Source: Nonomuraea corallina
Lineage (GTDB): Bacteria > Actinomycetota > Actinomycetes > Streptosporangiales > Streptosporangiaceae
Direction: 5' to 3'
Assembly (NCBI RefSeq): GCF_027620315.1
Contig: NZ_JAPNNL010000057.1
Coordinates: 1 to 39,260, forward strand
Length of the DNA stretch: 39,260 nucleotides
Each line of letters begins with the position of its first letter. Positions within the stretch are counted from its first letter, which is position 1. Position numbers and translations under genes: made by a program. The notes under the pieces are model-generated. The model searched no databases. It was not told the DNA's origin and worked only from the letters and a program-made list of their open reading frames with translations. Positions 7,767-16,098 of this stretch are shown here, one piece after another.

Positions 7767-9809
7767 TCAGCCGCCGGGGAGGCGCAGGGCGATCAGGGCG
7801 ACGTCGTCGGCCTCGGACAGCGGCATGCCGCCCAGCAGGTGGTCGCAGAACTCGTCCAGGGACACGCGGGCCTGTGCGGCGGCGTTGCCGCACAGGCGGG
7901 CCTGGCCGTCGCCGAAGTCCTCGCCCCGCCGCTCGACCAGGCCGTCGGTGTAGAGCAGCAGGGTGCTGCGCGGGGGCAGCGGTTCGCGCGCGGAGACGTA
8001 CGGGCCCGGATACGGCAGGCCCAGCAGCGGGCTGGCGGCCGAGTCGAGGAACCGGCAGCGGGCGTCCTTGGTGACCAGCAGCGGCGGCGGATGGCCCGCC
8101 ACCGCGTAGTGGAGCTCGTGACCGTCGCCGTGGCGCTCGACCCTGGCCAGGACGCACGTGGCGGTGTCGTCGCCGTAGAGCGTCCTGGTCGCCTTGTTGA
8201 GCCGGTCCAGGATCTCCCCAGGCGGCTCCCGCCGGTCGACGGCCAGGCCGCGGAGCATGTTGCGCAGCCGGCCCATCGCGACGGCCGCGCGCAGGTCGTG
8301 ACCGGCCACGTCGCCGATGACCAGCACGACGGCGCCGTCGGGGAGCACGAAGGCGTCGTACCAGTCGCCGCCCACCTCGTCCGCCGATGGGCTGGGCCGG
8401 TAGCGGACCGCGAGCTCCAGGCCGGGGACGTGCGGCGGCTCGGCGAGCAGGCTGTGCTGGACGGCGACGGCGAACCGGCGGGCCCGTTGCAGGACCATCA
8501 CGTTGCGCAGCACGTCCTGGGCCTGTTCGAAGGTCTCCAGCAGCAGGTCGACGTCGCTTCGCCCGATGGGCGGGCGTTCGCCGCAGGTGGCGGCGGTGAC
8601 CACGGCGGTGACCGTGCCGTCGATCGTCACCGGCAGGATCGCCAGGCCGTTGGCGTCGCAGGTCCGCAGCCAGGCCAGGGTGCCGGGAGGGCCGATGTCC
8701 TCCGGCGGCGAGCCCTGCGGGAACGTCCGCAGCACGGGCTGGGCGCGCCTGATGGCCTCGACGAAGGCGCCCTGTGACGGCAGGCGTTCGGCGTCGATCG
8801 GCGGCATGCACGGCAGGGCGGGGCCGGTTGCCGAGGCGACGCGCTGGATGACCAGCGACGGCTCGCCGACCGGCCCTTGGACGAGATCGCTGACCAGATG
8901 GACGCCGCATCCGTCGGCCAGGTCGGGCACGATCAGCTCGGCCAGCGCGGTCATCGTCTCTTCGAGGCTTTCCCGGCTGCCCATGGCCTGGGCGGCGCGG
9001 GTGAGCAGCTCCCGGCGGCGCTGGCGCTGCCACCAGTCCTCGATGTCGGTGCAGGTGCCCACCCACTCCACGACCCGGGCGTCCTCCATGACGGGCACGC
9101 CCCTGGACACGAAGTGGCGGTAGCCGTCGTCGACCGTGCGCAGGCGGTAGACGTGCTCCCACACGGCGGGAACCTCCCGGCGGGCGCGCGCCCACGACTC
9201 CTCGAGCTCCTGGCGGTCGTCCGGGTGGATGGGCGCCAGCCACCCGTCGCCGCGGGACTCCTCCCAGGTCTGGCCGGTCAGTCCCTCCCATTCGGGGATG
9301 GGCTCGACGAGGTCGCCGTCGACGGAGTTGACCCAGATCAGCTGCCCGCTCACCCGGACCAGGCTCGCGTAGCGGCGCAGGGCGCGGCTGCGGTCCCCGG
9401 CCAGGGCCTGGATCCGCCGTGCCGTGGTGACCTCCTCGGTGACGTCCAGGCATATCACCACCACGCCGTGCTCGACGTGGGGAAAGGTGGCCCGCGACAG
9501 GCTGAAGGTGAAGAACCGCTGCTGCCCGTCCGGCGTCGTCAGCGGCCCGGCCGGCGACTCGACCACGACGACCGGCTCACCGGTCTCCCGCACCTGGTCG
9601 AACAGGTGGAAGCTCTCGCGGTTGACGGCGTCGCCGAACGCCTCTCTGATGGGGACGCCGAGCGGCACGTCGCCGAACAGTGATCGGTACGCGCGGTTCG
9701 CATAGATCAGCCGGTGGTCGGGGCCGAGCGTGACGGCGACGCCAACCGGCGCGGGGTCCAGCACCTCAAGGGCCGGCGCGCCCGCAGCGTAGTCCTCGTC
9801 GCGGCCCAT
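7767..9809 (-). CDS. PAS-PAS-GAF-PP2C (SpoIIE/RsbU-type) serine phosphatase
   Basis: A 680-residue cytoplasmic signalling protein. A PAS domain (about 15-130) starts PAPVGVAVTLGPDHRLIYAN. A second PAS (about 150-265) has WEGLTGQTWEES and IHPDDRQE. A GAF-like domain (about 275-435) precedes a PP2C phosphatase domain (about 465-678). The metal-binding acidic motifs are present: VGGDWYDAF, GDVAGHDLRAA, LLLYTDGLVERR and ADDVALIALR. Such proteins dephosphorylate anti-anti-sigma factors to release a sigma factor; no partner switch genes lie adjacent, so the target is unknown. It has no kinase (HATPase) domain, unlike the paralogue at 28926. The start ATG at 9809 has GGGGGAG upstream. It converges on aspC with a four-base gap. 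Confidence 0.9.
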   Translation of the reverse strand: MGRDEDYAAGAPALEVLDPAPVGVAVTLGPDHRLIYANRAYRSLFGDVPLGVPIREAFGDAVNRESFHLFDQVRETGEPVVVVESPAGPLTTPDGQQRFFTFSLSRATFPHVEHGVVVICLDVTEEVTTARRIQALAGDRSRALRRYASLVRVSGQLIWVNSVDGDLVEPIPEWEGLTGQTWEESRGDGWLAPIHPDDRQELEESWARARREVPAVWEHVYRLRTVDDGYRHFVSRGVPVMEDARVVEWVGTCTDIEDWWQRQRRRELLTRAAQAMGSRESLEETMTALAELIVPDLADGCGVHLVSDLVQGPVGEPSLVIQRVASATGPALPCMPPIDAERLPSQGAFVEAIRRAQPVLRTFPQGSPPEDIGPPGTLAWLRTCDANGLAILPVTIDGTVTAVVTAATCGERPPIGRSDVDLLLETFEQAQDVLRNVMVLQRARRFAVAVQHSLLAEPPHVPGLELAVRYRPSPSADEVGGDWYDAFVLPDGAVVLVIGDVAGHDLRAAVAMGRLRNMLRGLAVDRREPPGEILDRLNKATRTLYGDDTATCVLARVERHGDGHELHYAVAGHPPPLLVTKDARCRFLDSAASPLLGLPYPGPYVSAREPLPPRSTLLLYTDGLVERRGEDFGDGQARLCGNAAAQARVSLDEFCDHLLGGMPLSEADDVALIALRLPGG

Positions 9810-9848
9810 GACTCTCCCCCGATGTGCACACGCAGCGTCATCTGGTGA

Positions 9849-10328
9849 CTACCCGGTGACAGCGTCGGCGATGCGGTCGATCTCGGTCGACAGGCCGGGG
9901 GTGGCGGCGATGCAGACGGCGATGCCGGGGCGCTCCAGCCACATGAAGTGGTGCACCCCGCCGCCGGTATCCCAGCTGAGCGCGGGCTTGCCGTGGTGCA
10001 TCCCGAGCGTGGCCCGCGGTACGAGGGTGGCGAACTCCTCGGCGGTCCTGACCCCGCAGACGACGCCGACGTGCAGCCGCTCGGCGCCGCGGCTCCAGAT
10101 CTCGCCCCTGACCTTGAGCTTCCGGGTGAGGGACTTGACCTGCCGGAACGTACCGGACCTGGTCGTGCCGGGGGGCATGGCGGCGATCTCCACGAAGGCG
10201 GCGCCGCACGACAGCACAGGCCCCGCCACGGCGGCGACCGGGCTGGGCCTGGCGATCTGCGGCGCGGGGGCGGACGGACCGCACGCGGCAAGGCTCAGTG
10301 TCAGGAACACCGAAGCCAGGCGCCGCAT
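9849..10328 (-). CDS. Small secreted lipoprotein of unknown function
   Basis: A 159-residue protein with a short signal peptide, MRRLASVFLTLSLAAC. LAAC is a good lipobox with Cys16, so it should be anchored on the outer face of the membrane. The mature part has a Pro-rich linker and about 120 residues with Cys in LSCGAAF, GVVCGVRT and AVCIAATPG, possibly disulfide-bonded. I recognise no family. The start ATG at 10328-10326 is set by GGAG five bases upstream; two GTG codons directly before it are also in frame. It lies 39 bases upstream of the PP2C phosphatase on the same strand and may be co-transcribed with it. Confidence 0.75.
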   Translation of the reverse strand: MRRLASVFLTLSLAACGPSAPAPQIARPSPVAAVAGPVLSCGAAFVEIAAMPPGTTRSGTFRQVKSLTRKLKVRGEIWSRGAERLHVGVVCGVRTAEEFATLVPRATLGMHHGKPALSWDTGGGVHHFMWLERPGIAVCIAATPGLSTEIDRIADAVTG

Positions 10329-10427
10329 CACCACTCCATGACCGGAAGGCGGGAAAGGTCCCTAGTCTCCTACAGGAGCGGCGCCGTCGCGGCAAGTCGC
10401 AGCCCGGTCCAGTGGCAAAATGTGGCG

Positions 10428-11447
10428 ATGGCAAGGTCCCTGCTCACACTTCCCAAGGCCCACCTGCATCTTCACTTCACCGGCTCCATGCGCCACTCGA
10501 CGCTGATCGAGCTGGCCAGGGAGCAGGGCCTCCACCTGCCCGACGCGCTGGAGGAGGACTGGCCGCCGAGACTGCGGGCGACCGACGAGCGCGGCTGGTT
10601 CCGGTTCCAGCGGCTGTACGACATCGCCAGATCGGTGCTGCGCCGGCCGGAGCACGTCTACCGGCTGCTGCGCGAGACCGCCGAGGACGAGATGGCGGCC
10701 GGGTCGCGGTGGCTGGAGATCCAGGTGGACCCGTCGGGCTACCAGCAGTTGTTCGGAGGGCTGACGGCCACGCTGGAGCTGGTGCTGGACGCGGCCGAGC
10801 AGGCGTCGCGGGAGACGGGCGCCGGGATCGCGGTGGTGGTGGCGGCCAACCGGACGCGCCACCCGCTCGACGCCAACACCCTGGCCCGGCTGGCCGCCCA
10901 GTACGCCGGCAAGGGGGTGGTCGGGTTCGGGCTGTCCAACGACGAGCGGCGCGGGCAGGCCCGCGACTTCGACCGCGCGTTCCGCATCGCCAAGCGGGCC
11001 GGGCTGCTGGCGGTGCCGCACGGCGGGGAGCTGCTGGGGCCGCGGAGCGTGGCGCAGTGCGTGGACGACCTCGGCGCCGACCGGGTCGGCCACGGGGTCC
11101 GCGCGGCCGAGGACCGCCGGCTGATGGAACGGCTGGCCGAGCGGGAGATCTGCTGCGAGGTGTGCCCCACCTCCAACGTCGGCCTGGGGGTGGCCGAGAG
11201 CGCGGCGGACGTGCCGCTGCGCCGGCTGTTCGAGGCGGGGGTGCCGATCGCGCTCGGCTCCGACGACCCGCTGCTGTTCGGGGCGCGGCTGCTGCGCCAG
11301 TACGAGCTGGCCCGGGAGGTGTACGGGTTCGGCGACGCGCAGGTCGCCGAGCTGGCGCGCCAGTCGATCAGGGCGTCGGCCGCGCCGGAGTCGGTTCGCA
11401 AGGAGCTGCTGAAGGGCGTCGACGACTGGCTGGCCTCACCGGAGTGA
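10428..11447 (+). CDS. Adenosine deaminase family protein
   Basis: A 339-residue metallo-dependent amidohydrolase-fold enzyme, likely hydrolysing adenosine (or a related aminopurine) to inosine and ammonia. Zinc and catalytic motifs are visible: HLHLHFTGS (His14/His16), PHGGELLG (usually HAGE; Glu kept), RVGHGVRA, CPTSNVGLG and SDDPLLFG. The HAGE-to-HGGE change and FTGS in place of LDGS set it apart from classical Add, so the substrate could differ. The start ATG at 10428 begins MARSLLTLPKAH; a GTG six bases upstream is possible and no strong ribosome site is seen. The gene converges with the membrane partner of the sigma factor, overlapping its end by 12 bases. Confidence 0.85.
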   Translation: MARSLLTLPKAHLHLHFTGSMRHSTLIELAREQGLHLPDALEEDWPPRLRATDERGWFRFQRLYDIARSVLRRPEHVYRLLRETAEDEMAAGSRWLEIQVDPSGYQQLFGGLTATLELVLDAAEQASRETGAGIAVVVAANRTRHPLDANTLARLAAQYAGKGVVGFGLSNDERRGQARDFDRAFRIAKRAGLLAVPHGGELLGPRSVAQCVDDLGADRVGHGVRAAEDRRLMERLAEREICCEVCPTSNVGLGVAESAADVPLRRLFEAGVPIALGSDDPLLFGARLLRQYELAREVYGFGDAQVAELARQSIRASAAPESVRKELLKGVDDWLASPE

Positions 11448-12188
11448 GCCGGCCAGCTCGACCGCCCGCGCCATCGACGGGGCCCCCTCCAGGCGGTGGC
11501 CGACCTCGCCCGACTGCCAGATGAGCGTGGGTCCGGCCTGGCGCAGCGGCACCGCCTCGCCGTTCTCGCGGGTGATGTGGCCGAGCGGGTGCGAGCCCCG
11601 CAGCCAGAAGCCGCCGACGCCGTCGACCTCGGTCTCCTCCGGGAACGGCGCGCCGAGCCGCTTGAAGAAGAACGGCTCCATCCGGCCGTCGAACTGGTCC
11701 AGCCGGATGCCGTCCGGCCAGAACATCGACACCACCCGGCCGCCGTCGCTGACGGTGACGCGCTCGGGCTCGCCCAGCGCGGTCAGCGTCCTGACCGGGA
11801 ACGCGACCTGCCCGGCGACCTCTCCCGCCGGGACCTCCCGCTCCCCCGGCAGCGGGGCCGGCGCGGGCACCGGGGCCGGCGTCTCGCCGCCCAGGCGCAG
11901 CTCGATCCCGGCGTACCGGAGGATCGCCGTCACCGCCTGCCTGCCCTGCGGGGTCGCCGCCGTGACCGCGACCAGCGCCACCAGCACCGCCGCGACCACC
12001 TGCCACCGAGCCACCTGCCACCGAGCCACCCGCCACCGCTCGCGCCGCCTTCTGGCGGGCCGAGGCTCCGCCAGCCTGGCCCGTACGGCCGCCGCCACCC
12101 GCTCGGGCGGCGGAGCCGGCACGTCGAGGGAGCCGGCCAGGGCGCGCAGTTCGGCCTCCAGGTCGTCGAAACGCTCATCCGAGCTCAT
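11436..12188 (-). CDS. Putative anti-sigma factor, single-pass membrane protein
   Basis: A 250-residue protein. The N-terminal cytoplasmic part (about 1-60) is charged with an Arg-rich stretch ending in the repeat VARWQVARWQV. One membrane helix follows (about 63-82, VVAAVLVALVAVTAA), then a Pro/Ala linker and an extracytoplasmic domain of about 150 residues with FWPDGIRLDQFDG, FWLRGSHPLGHITRE and LIWQSGEVGHRLEG. The zinc anti-sigma HxxxCxxC motif is absent. It begins inside the sigma factor gene (14-base overlap), the usual arrangement for a sigma factor and its membrane-bound inhibitor. Function is inferred from that coupling and the topology. The outer domain may sense a ligand or envelope state. 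Confidence 0.68.
   Translation of the reverse strand: MSSDERFDDLEAELRALAGSLDVPAPPPERVAAAVRARLAEPRPARRRRERWRVARWQVARWQVVAAVLVALVAVTAATPQGRQAVTAILRYAGIELRLGGETPAPVPAPAPLPGEREVPAGEVAGQVAFPVRTLTALGEPERVTVSDGGRVVSMFWPDGIRLDQFDGRMEPFFFKRLGAPFPEETEVDGVGGFWLRGSHPLGHITRENGEAVPLRQAGPTLIWQSGEVGHRLEGAPSMARAVELAGSLR
12001..12030 (+). repeat. Perfect 15-bp tandem duplication inside the anti-sigma gene
   Basis: TGCCACCGAGCCACC occurs twice in direct succession (12001-12015, 12016-12030), followed by a partial third copy CGCCACCG. It encodes the pentapeptide repeat WQVAR just before the membrane helix. Because it is a multiple of three the frame is kept. This is probably a recent slippage event. Confidence 0.9.
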
Positions 12189-12714
12189 GCCCCGCCTCCT
12201 CCCTCAGCCTGGCCAGGCCGCGGTACGTCCTGGACTTGACGGTGCCCACCGGCCAGCCGAGCACCTGGGCGGTCTCGGCCTCCGACAGCTGTAAGAAGTA
12301 CCGGCAGAGCACGGCCCGACGTTCCCGCTCCGGCAGCGCGCGGACCGCCTCCAGCAGCCGCGCCCGCCGGTCGGTGGCCACGGCCGCGCCCTCCGGGTCG
12401 TCGGGGGCCTTCACCTCGGCCGTGGCGCTCAGCCGTACCGTGAGCTCCGCCCTGCGGCCGCGCGCCCGGGTCAGGTTGTGCGTCTCGTTGGCCACGATGC
12501 GCAGCAGCCACGGGCGGAACTCCGACTCGCGGCGGAACGACGCCAGATGCCGGAACGCCTTGACGAACGCCTCCTGCACCACGTCCTCGGCCTCGTCGCG
12601 CGCGCCGAACAGGACCGCGGTGCGGTGCGCGAGCGCGCTGTAGCGGGCGACCAGCACCTCGTAGGCGCTCAGGTCGCCCTCCAGCGAGCGGGCGATGGCC
12701 TCGGCGTCGTCCAT
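12175..12714 (-). CDS. ECF-type RNA polymerase sigma factor
   Basis: A 179-residue sigma-70 family regulator with only regions 2 and 4. Region 2 (about 15-80) has YSALAHRTAVLFGARDEAED, VVQEAFVKAFRHL and FRPWLLRIVANE. Region 4 (about 120-175) has LPERERRAVLCRYFLQLSEA and the helix-turn-helix VLGWPVGTVKSRTYRGLARL. The start is uncertain: ATG at 12714 (MDDAEA) or ATG at 12732 (MESVTP), neither with a strong site. The 3' end overlaps the putative anti-sigma gene by 14 bases, so the two are co-translated. It is divergent from a methyltransferase gene across about 100 bases. The regulon cannot be told from here. Confidence 0.92.
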   Translation of the reverse strand: MDDAEAIARSLEGDLSAYEVLVARYSALAHRTAVLFGARDEAEDVVQEAFVKAFRHLASFRRESEFRPWLLRIVANETHNLTRARGRRAELTVRLSATAEVKAPDDPEGAAVATDRRARLLEAVRALPERERRAVLCRYFLQLSEAETAQVLGWPVGTVKSRTYRGLARLREEAGHELG

Positions 12715-12764
12715 GGGCGTGACCGATTCCATCGCATGAGCGGCCGGGGCGGAAGAGCGTTCGG

Positions 12765-12795
12765 GTGACCTCGGCCGCCGGGCGGGCACTAGACT
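12765..12795 (+). promoter_or_regulatory. Candidate promoter of the methyltransferase gene
   Basis: GTGACC (12765-12770) and TAGACT (12790-12795) are separated by 19 bases, slightly long for a vegetative promoter. The expected start site leaves a leader of about 30 bases with AAGGA ten bases before the ATG at 12832. The -10 is good and the -35 moderate. Confidence 0.35.
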
Positions 12796-12831
12796 CTGGC
12801 CATTCCCGCGACCCCGTAAGGATCGACGACT

Positions 12832-13566
12832 ATGTCTTCTGGTTATGACCGCGTGGTGCAGCCGGCGGCCGGTGACGAGGCTCTGGAGAACCACCTCGGC
12901 GGCGACGAGGCGAAGAACTACCGGAAGTACGAGTTCGACATGGTCGCCCCGCACGTCGGCCGCTCCCTGCTGGAGATCGGCTCCGGGCTGGGCCATTTCG
13001 CCGAGCAGTTCCTGCCGCGGCTCGACCGGCTCGTGGTCAGCGACTTCGACCCCTACTGCGTCGAGCAGCTCAAGAAGCGCTTCGCCGGCCGCGACGACAT
13101 CGACGTGCTGCAGTTCGGCCTGCCGACCGAGATCCCGCTCGAGGACAAGGTCGACACCGTCGTGATGATGAACGTCCTGGAGCACATCGAGGACGACGCC
13201 GAGGCGCTCCGCTCGCTGGCGCGCGTCACCCTGCCGGGCGGGCGGATCGTCATCTGGGTGCCGGGCTACATGCAGCTGTACGGCGACTTCGACCGCAAGG
13301 TCGGCCACGTGCGGCGCTACACGCCCAAGACCCTGGCCGCGACCGTGGGCCGGGCCGGGCTGGACGTCGAGGTGCTCAAGCCGATCAACTTCCTGGGCGG
13401 CATCGCCTGGTGGGCGGCGGTGCGCCGGGGCGGCGTGGGCTATCCGGACCCGCGCCTGGTCAAGATCTACGACCGCACGGTGGTGCCGATGACCCGGCTC
13501 ATCGAGCGCTTCGTCCGGCCGCCGTTCGGCCAGACGGTCTTCTGCGTCGCCCGCGTCCCCGGCTGA
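12832..13566 (+). CDS. Class I SAM-dependent methyltransferase
   Basis: A 244-residue cytoplasmic methyltransferase. Motif I is LLEIGSGLGHFAEQF (about 46-60), the acidic end of strand 2 is VVSDFDPYCVEQL, and motif IV/post-motif region is VDTVVMMNVLEHIEDDAEAL. GGRIVIWVPGYMQLYGDFDR and GHVRRYTPKTLA follow. The C-terminal part (about 180-240, IAWWAAVRRG and RLIERFVRPPFGQTVFCVAR) resembles methyltransferases linked to membrane-glycolipid or polysaccharide loci, but the substrate cannot be named. The start ATG at 12832 has AAGGA at good distance. It is divergent from the ECF sigma gene and so could belong to its regulon. Confidence 0.88.
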   Translation: MSSGYDRVVQPAAGDEALENHLGGDEAKNYRKYEFDMVAPHVGRSLLEIGSGLGHFAEQFLPRLDRLVVSDFDPYCVEQLKKRFAGRDDIDVLQFGLPTEIPLEDKVDTVVMMNVLEHIEDDAEALRSLARVTLPGGRIVIWVPGYMQLYGDFDRKVGHVRRYTPKTLAATVGRAGLDVEVLKPINFLGGIAWWAAVRRGGVGYPDPRLVKIYDRTVVPMTRLIERFVRPPFGQTVFCVARVPG

Positions 13567-13588
13567 GACCCGCGGCTCTCAATGACGC

Positions 13589-13614
13589 TCGGCCGGTTCC
13601 GTGGATCCGGCCGA
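13589..13614. terminator. Hairpin between convergent genes
   Basis: TCGGCCGG (13589-13596) pairs with CCGGCCGA (13607-13614) around a ten-base loop. It lies 22 bases beyond the methyltransferase stop and 36 bases beyond the end of the convergent gene at 13651, so it can serve both. No T run. Confidence 0.5.
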
Positions 13615-13650
13615 CCCGCATGCCACCGGGGAGACCGGAGGCCGGCCTCG

Positions 13651-14178
13651 TCAGGTTGCGCCGCCGCCCAACCGGTGCCGCACGAATTCCGGGCCGGCGT
13701 CGCCGACATCGATGCTGTTCTCGTCAAGAGCGTTGGCGATGTGGAAACGACCGGCCTCGAAGACGAACTCCACCGCGATGGAGCCCTCCGCCATGTCATG
13801 ACGTGAGGATGGCCGCCACTCGAGCAGGGCGACTTCGCGCAGTTCCAGGCCGACGAACGGCTCCAGCCGCTCGTCGGCGCCCGACCACGCCGGGGTGAAC
13901 TCGTCGTACTCCCAGCCGCGGATGGCTGTCGTCGTGTCGATGGAGTTCCAGCCGATCGACAGCTCGTCGAACTTCGTATGGCAGATCTCGACCTGGACAC
14001 CGTCGAAGTCCAGGACCACGGGGCACTCGGCGTACCAGTCCCCGTCCTCGACGAAACGTACGAGCGCGAACCTGGTCAGACGCCGGCCGCCGAGCGCGGC
14101 CAGACCCGGCCCGTGTTCCTCGCGGACGGCTTCGAGTCCGGCGACAAAGGCCGGTTGGAAGCCGGAGATCCCCATCAC
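13651..14178 (-). CDS. Conserved-looking protein of unknown function
   Basis: A 175-residue soluble protein without signal peptide or membrane helix. I do not recognise the family. It is rich in acidic and aromatic residues (DGDWYAECPVVLDFDG, FDELSIGWNSIDTTTAIRGW, WEYDEFTPAW) and ends with ANALDENSIDVGDAGPEFV. The composition recalls immunity or SMI1-like proteins, but I have no motif proof and no toxin gene is adjacent. The first codon is GTG at 14178 (or the ATG next to it). No ribosome site is seen, but GATAAT at 14192-14187 lies eight bases upstream, so the mRNA may be leaderless. It stands alone between convergent neighbours. Confidence 0.6.
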   Translation of the reverse strand: MMGISGFQPAFVAGLEAVREEHGPGLAALGGRRLTRFALVRFVEDGDWYAECPVVLDFDGVQVEICHTKFDELSIGWNSIDTTTAIRGWEYDEFTPAWSGADERLEPFVGLELREVALLEWRPSSRHDMAEGSIAVEFVFEAGRFHIANALDENSIDVGDAGPEFVRHRLGGGAT

Positions 14179-14259
14179 GACAGGCGATTATCCAGGTTCC
14201 TCATGGAATCGCCACCACCTGTCCCGTTCACGCGAGGGCGGCGACCGGGGAGCGCGCCG

Positions 14260-15147
14260 TCACTTGATGGAGCCGGCCGTGAGGCCGCCGACGACCTTCC
14301 GTTCGATCAGGGCGAACAGGATGATCACCGGGATGGTGGCGATCACCGAGCCGGCGAACAGGTTCTGCCAGTCGACCTGATACTGGCCGATGAAGGAGTT
14401 GAGCGCCACGGTCAGCGGCTGGTTCTCCGGGGTGGTGGTCAACGTCAGGGCGACGACGAACTCGTTCCAGGCCGCGATGAACGTGAAGATGAGCGCGGTG
14501 ATCACCCCCGGCATGGCCAGCGGGAGCGTGATGCGGAACAGCGCGCCGAAGCGGCCGTTGCCGTCGATGAACGCGGCCTCCTCCAGCTCGCGCGGGATCG
14601 AGGAGAAGTACGCGTTGAGGATCCACACCGCGAACGCCAGGTTGAAGCCGCCGTTGACCAGGATCAGCGACCAGATCGAGTCCACCAGCCCGAACTGGGA
14701 GAACTCCCGGTAGATGCCCACCAGCATCGACGTCGGCTGGAACATCTGGGTGATCAGCACCAGGATCAGGAAGAACGTCCGGCCCCGGAAGTCGTGGCGG
14801 GCGGAGTAGTAGGCGGCCGGCAGGGCCACCAGCAGCACCAGGATGGTGGAGCCCGCGGCCACCTGGAGGGTGACGACGAGGTTGCCGGCCAGGCCGCTGC
14901 TCCAGAAGTTGACCAGGTTGGACCACTCCCACTGGGCGGGCAGGAGGGTGGCGTCGCGGAGGTTCTCCTGGGGACGCAGCGAGGTCAGCAGCATCACCAG
15001 GTACGGGAACAGGAAGATGAACGCGACCACGTACGCGACGGCCGCGGTCACCGTGGTCTTCAGCTTGGGCATCGCGCGGTGCCTGACCGGCGCGTGGCGG
15101 GCGCGGGAGGGGCGCGCGGGCGCCTTCGGGGCCGTTCCCACTGCCAT
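14260..15147 (-). CDS. Carbohydrate ABC transporter permease (MalG/NgcG-type)
   Basis: A 295-residue inner-membrane permease with about six membrane helices, the first near residues 32-55 (VAYVVAFIFLFPYLVMLLTS). The coupling motif that contacts the ATPase is IPRELEEAAFIDGNGRFGAL (about 187-206), the EAA loop of MalG-type permeases, and the C terminus VVGGLTAGSIK is typical (VxGxTAGAVK). It forms the channel with the permease encoded just before it; their genes overlap by one base (TGATG). The start ATG at 15147 is set by this coupling; an upstream open frame lies inside the other permease gene. No ATPase gene is present, as expected where the shared ATPase MsiK serves several sugar importers. 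Confidence 0.93.
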   Translation of the reverse strand: MAVGTAPKAPARPSRARHAPVRHRAMPKLKTTVTAAVAYVVAFIFLFPYLVMLLTSLRPQENLRDATLLPAQWEWSNLVNFWSSGLAGNLVVTLQVAAGSTILVLLVALPAAYYSARHDFRGRTFFLILVLITQMFQPTSMLVGIYREFSQFGLVDSIWSLILVNGGFNLAFAVWILNAYFSSIPRELEEAAFIDGNGRFGALFRITLPLAMPGVITALIFTFIAAWNEFVVALTLTTTPENQPLTVALNSFIGQYQVDWQNLFAGSVIATIPVIILFALIERKVVGGLTAGSIK

Positions 15148-16031
15148 CACGCCACCGCCCTGTTCCAGCGCGAGATCTTGAGGAAGACCGCGGTGATCAC
15201 GAGCACCATTCCGAAGTTGACCACCGACATGGCGGCGGACTCGCCGATGTCGGAGCTCTTGAGGATGAACATGAAGATGGTCGAGGTCGCCGTCGAGTAG
15301 CCAGGCTGGCCGTGCGTCATCGCCCAGATGATCGGGAAGCTGTTGAAGACGTTCATCATGTTGATCAGCACGGCGACGGTCAGCGCGGGCCGCAGCAGCG
15401 GCAGCGTGATCGACCAGTAGGTGCGCGCCTTGGAGGCGCCGTCCATCTTGGCCGCCTCGTACACGTCGGCGGGGATGGTGGCGAGGCCGGCGAGCAGCGC
15501 GTACGTGGTGAAGGGGATGGACACGAACACCGCCACGAACACCAGCCACGGCATGGCGGTGGAGGCGTCGCCGAGCTGGTCGGCGGAGGCGCCGCCGAGC
15601 GCGTCGATGAGCCCGAGCTTCAACCTGATCTGGTTGATGACGCCGACCTCGGGGTCGAGCATCCACCGGAAGACGATGGCGGTCATCAGCACGGACGCGG
15701 CCCAGGGCGCGATCAGCGCCCACCGGGCGATCTTGCGGCCGGGGAAGCGCCGGTTGAACAGCTGGGCGAGGGCGAGCGAGATCACCACGGTGAGGACGAC
15801 GACGGCCACCACCCAGATCACGCTGCGGACCATGATGTCGGCGAAGTCCTTCTCGGCGAACAGCTTCTCGTAGTTGTCGAAGCCGTTCCAGCCGCGGACC
15901 ACGCCCACCCGGCTGATCTTCAGGAACGAGGACCGGATCATCTCGACGACCGGCCAGAGCACCACGACCACGATCAGCACCACCGCGGGGCCGATCCAGG
16001 CCAGCGGCTCCAGGGCGCGCAACCTTCTCAT
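15147..16031 (-). CDS. Carbohydrate ABC transporter permease (MalF/NgcF-type)
   Basis: A 294-residue inner-membrane permease with about six helices, beginning LAWIGPAVVLIVVVVLWPVV (about 9-28). The EAA loop is IPADVYEAAKMDGASKARTY (about 193-212), followed by WSITLPLLRPAL, as in MalF-type permeases. The start ATG at 16031 has GGAGGAG seven bases upstream. It follows the binding-protein gene across an intercistronic hairpin (16049-16085) and overlaps the second permease gene. Substrate is judged from the binding protein and operators: probably an amino sugar or its oligomer. Confidence 0.93.
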   Translation of the reverse strand: MRRLRALEPLAWIGPAVVLIVVVVLWPVVEMIRSSFLKISRVGVVRGWNGFDNYEKLFAEKDFADIMVRSVIWVVAVVVLTVVISLALAQLFNRRFPGRKIARWALIAPWAASVLMTAIVFRWMLDPEVGVINQIRLKLGLIDALGGASADQLGDASTAMPWLVFVAVFVSIPFTTYALLAGLATIPADVYEAAKMDGASKARTYWSITLPLLRPALTVAVLINMMNVFNSFPIIWAMTHGQPGYSTATSTIFMFILKSSDIGESAAMSVVNFGMVLVITAVFLKISRWNRAVA

Positions 16032-16048
16032 AAAGCTCCTCCGTGGAG

Positions 16049-16085
16049 GTACGGCCGGCGCCCCGGGTCGAGGCGCCGGCCGTAC
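16049..16085 (-). promoter_or_regulatory. Intercistronic 14-bp hairpin between binding-protein and permease genes
   Basis: Positions 16049-16062 and 16072-16085 form a perfect 14-bp inverted repeat around a nine-base loop, between the stop of the binding-protein gene and the ribosome site of the first permease. Such hairpins protect the upstream mRNA or partly end transcription, so that binding protein is made in excess over membrane subunits. The structure is seen; the role is inferred. Confidence 0.75.
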
Positions 16086-16098
16086 GGGCCCCCGTCGC

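Noticed and set aside
14260..15723. 487-residue version of the second permease
   Set aside because: The extra N-terminal part is a shadow inside the first permease gene; the TGATG junction at 15147 marks the true start.
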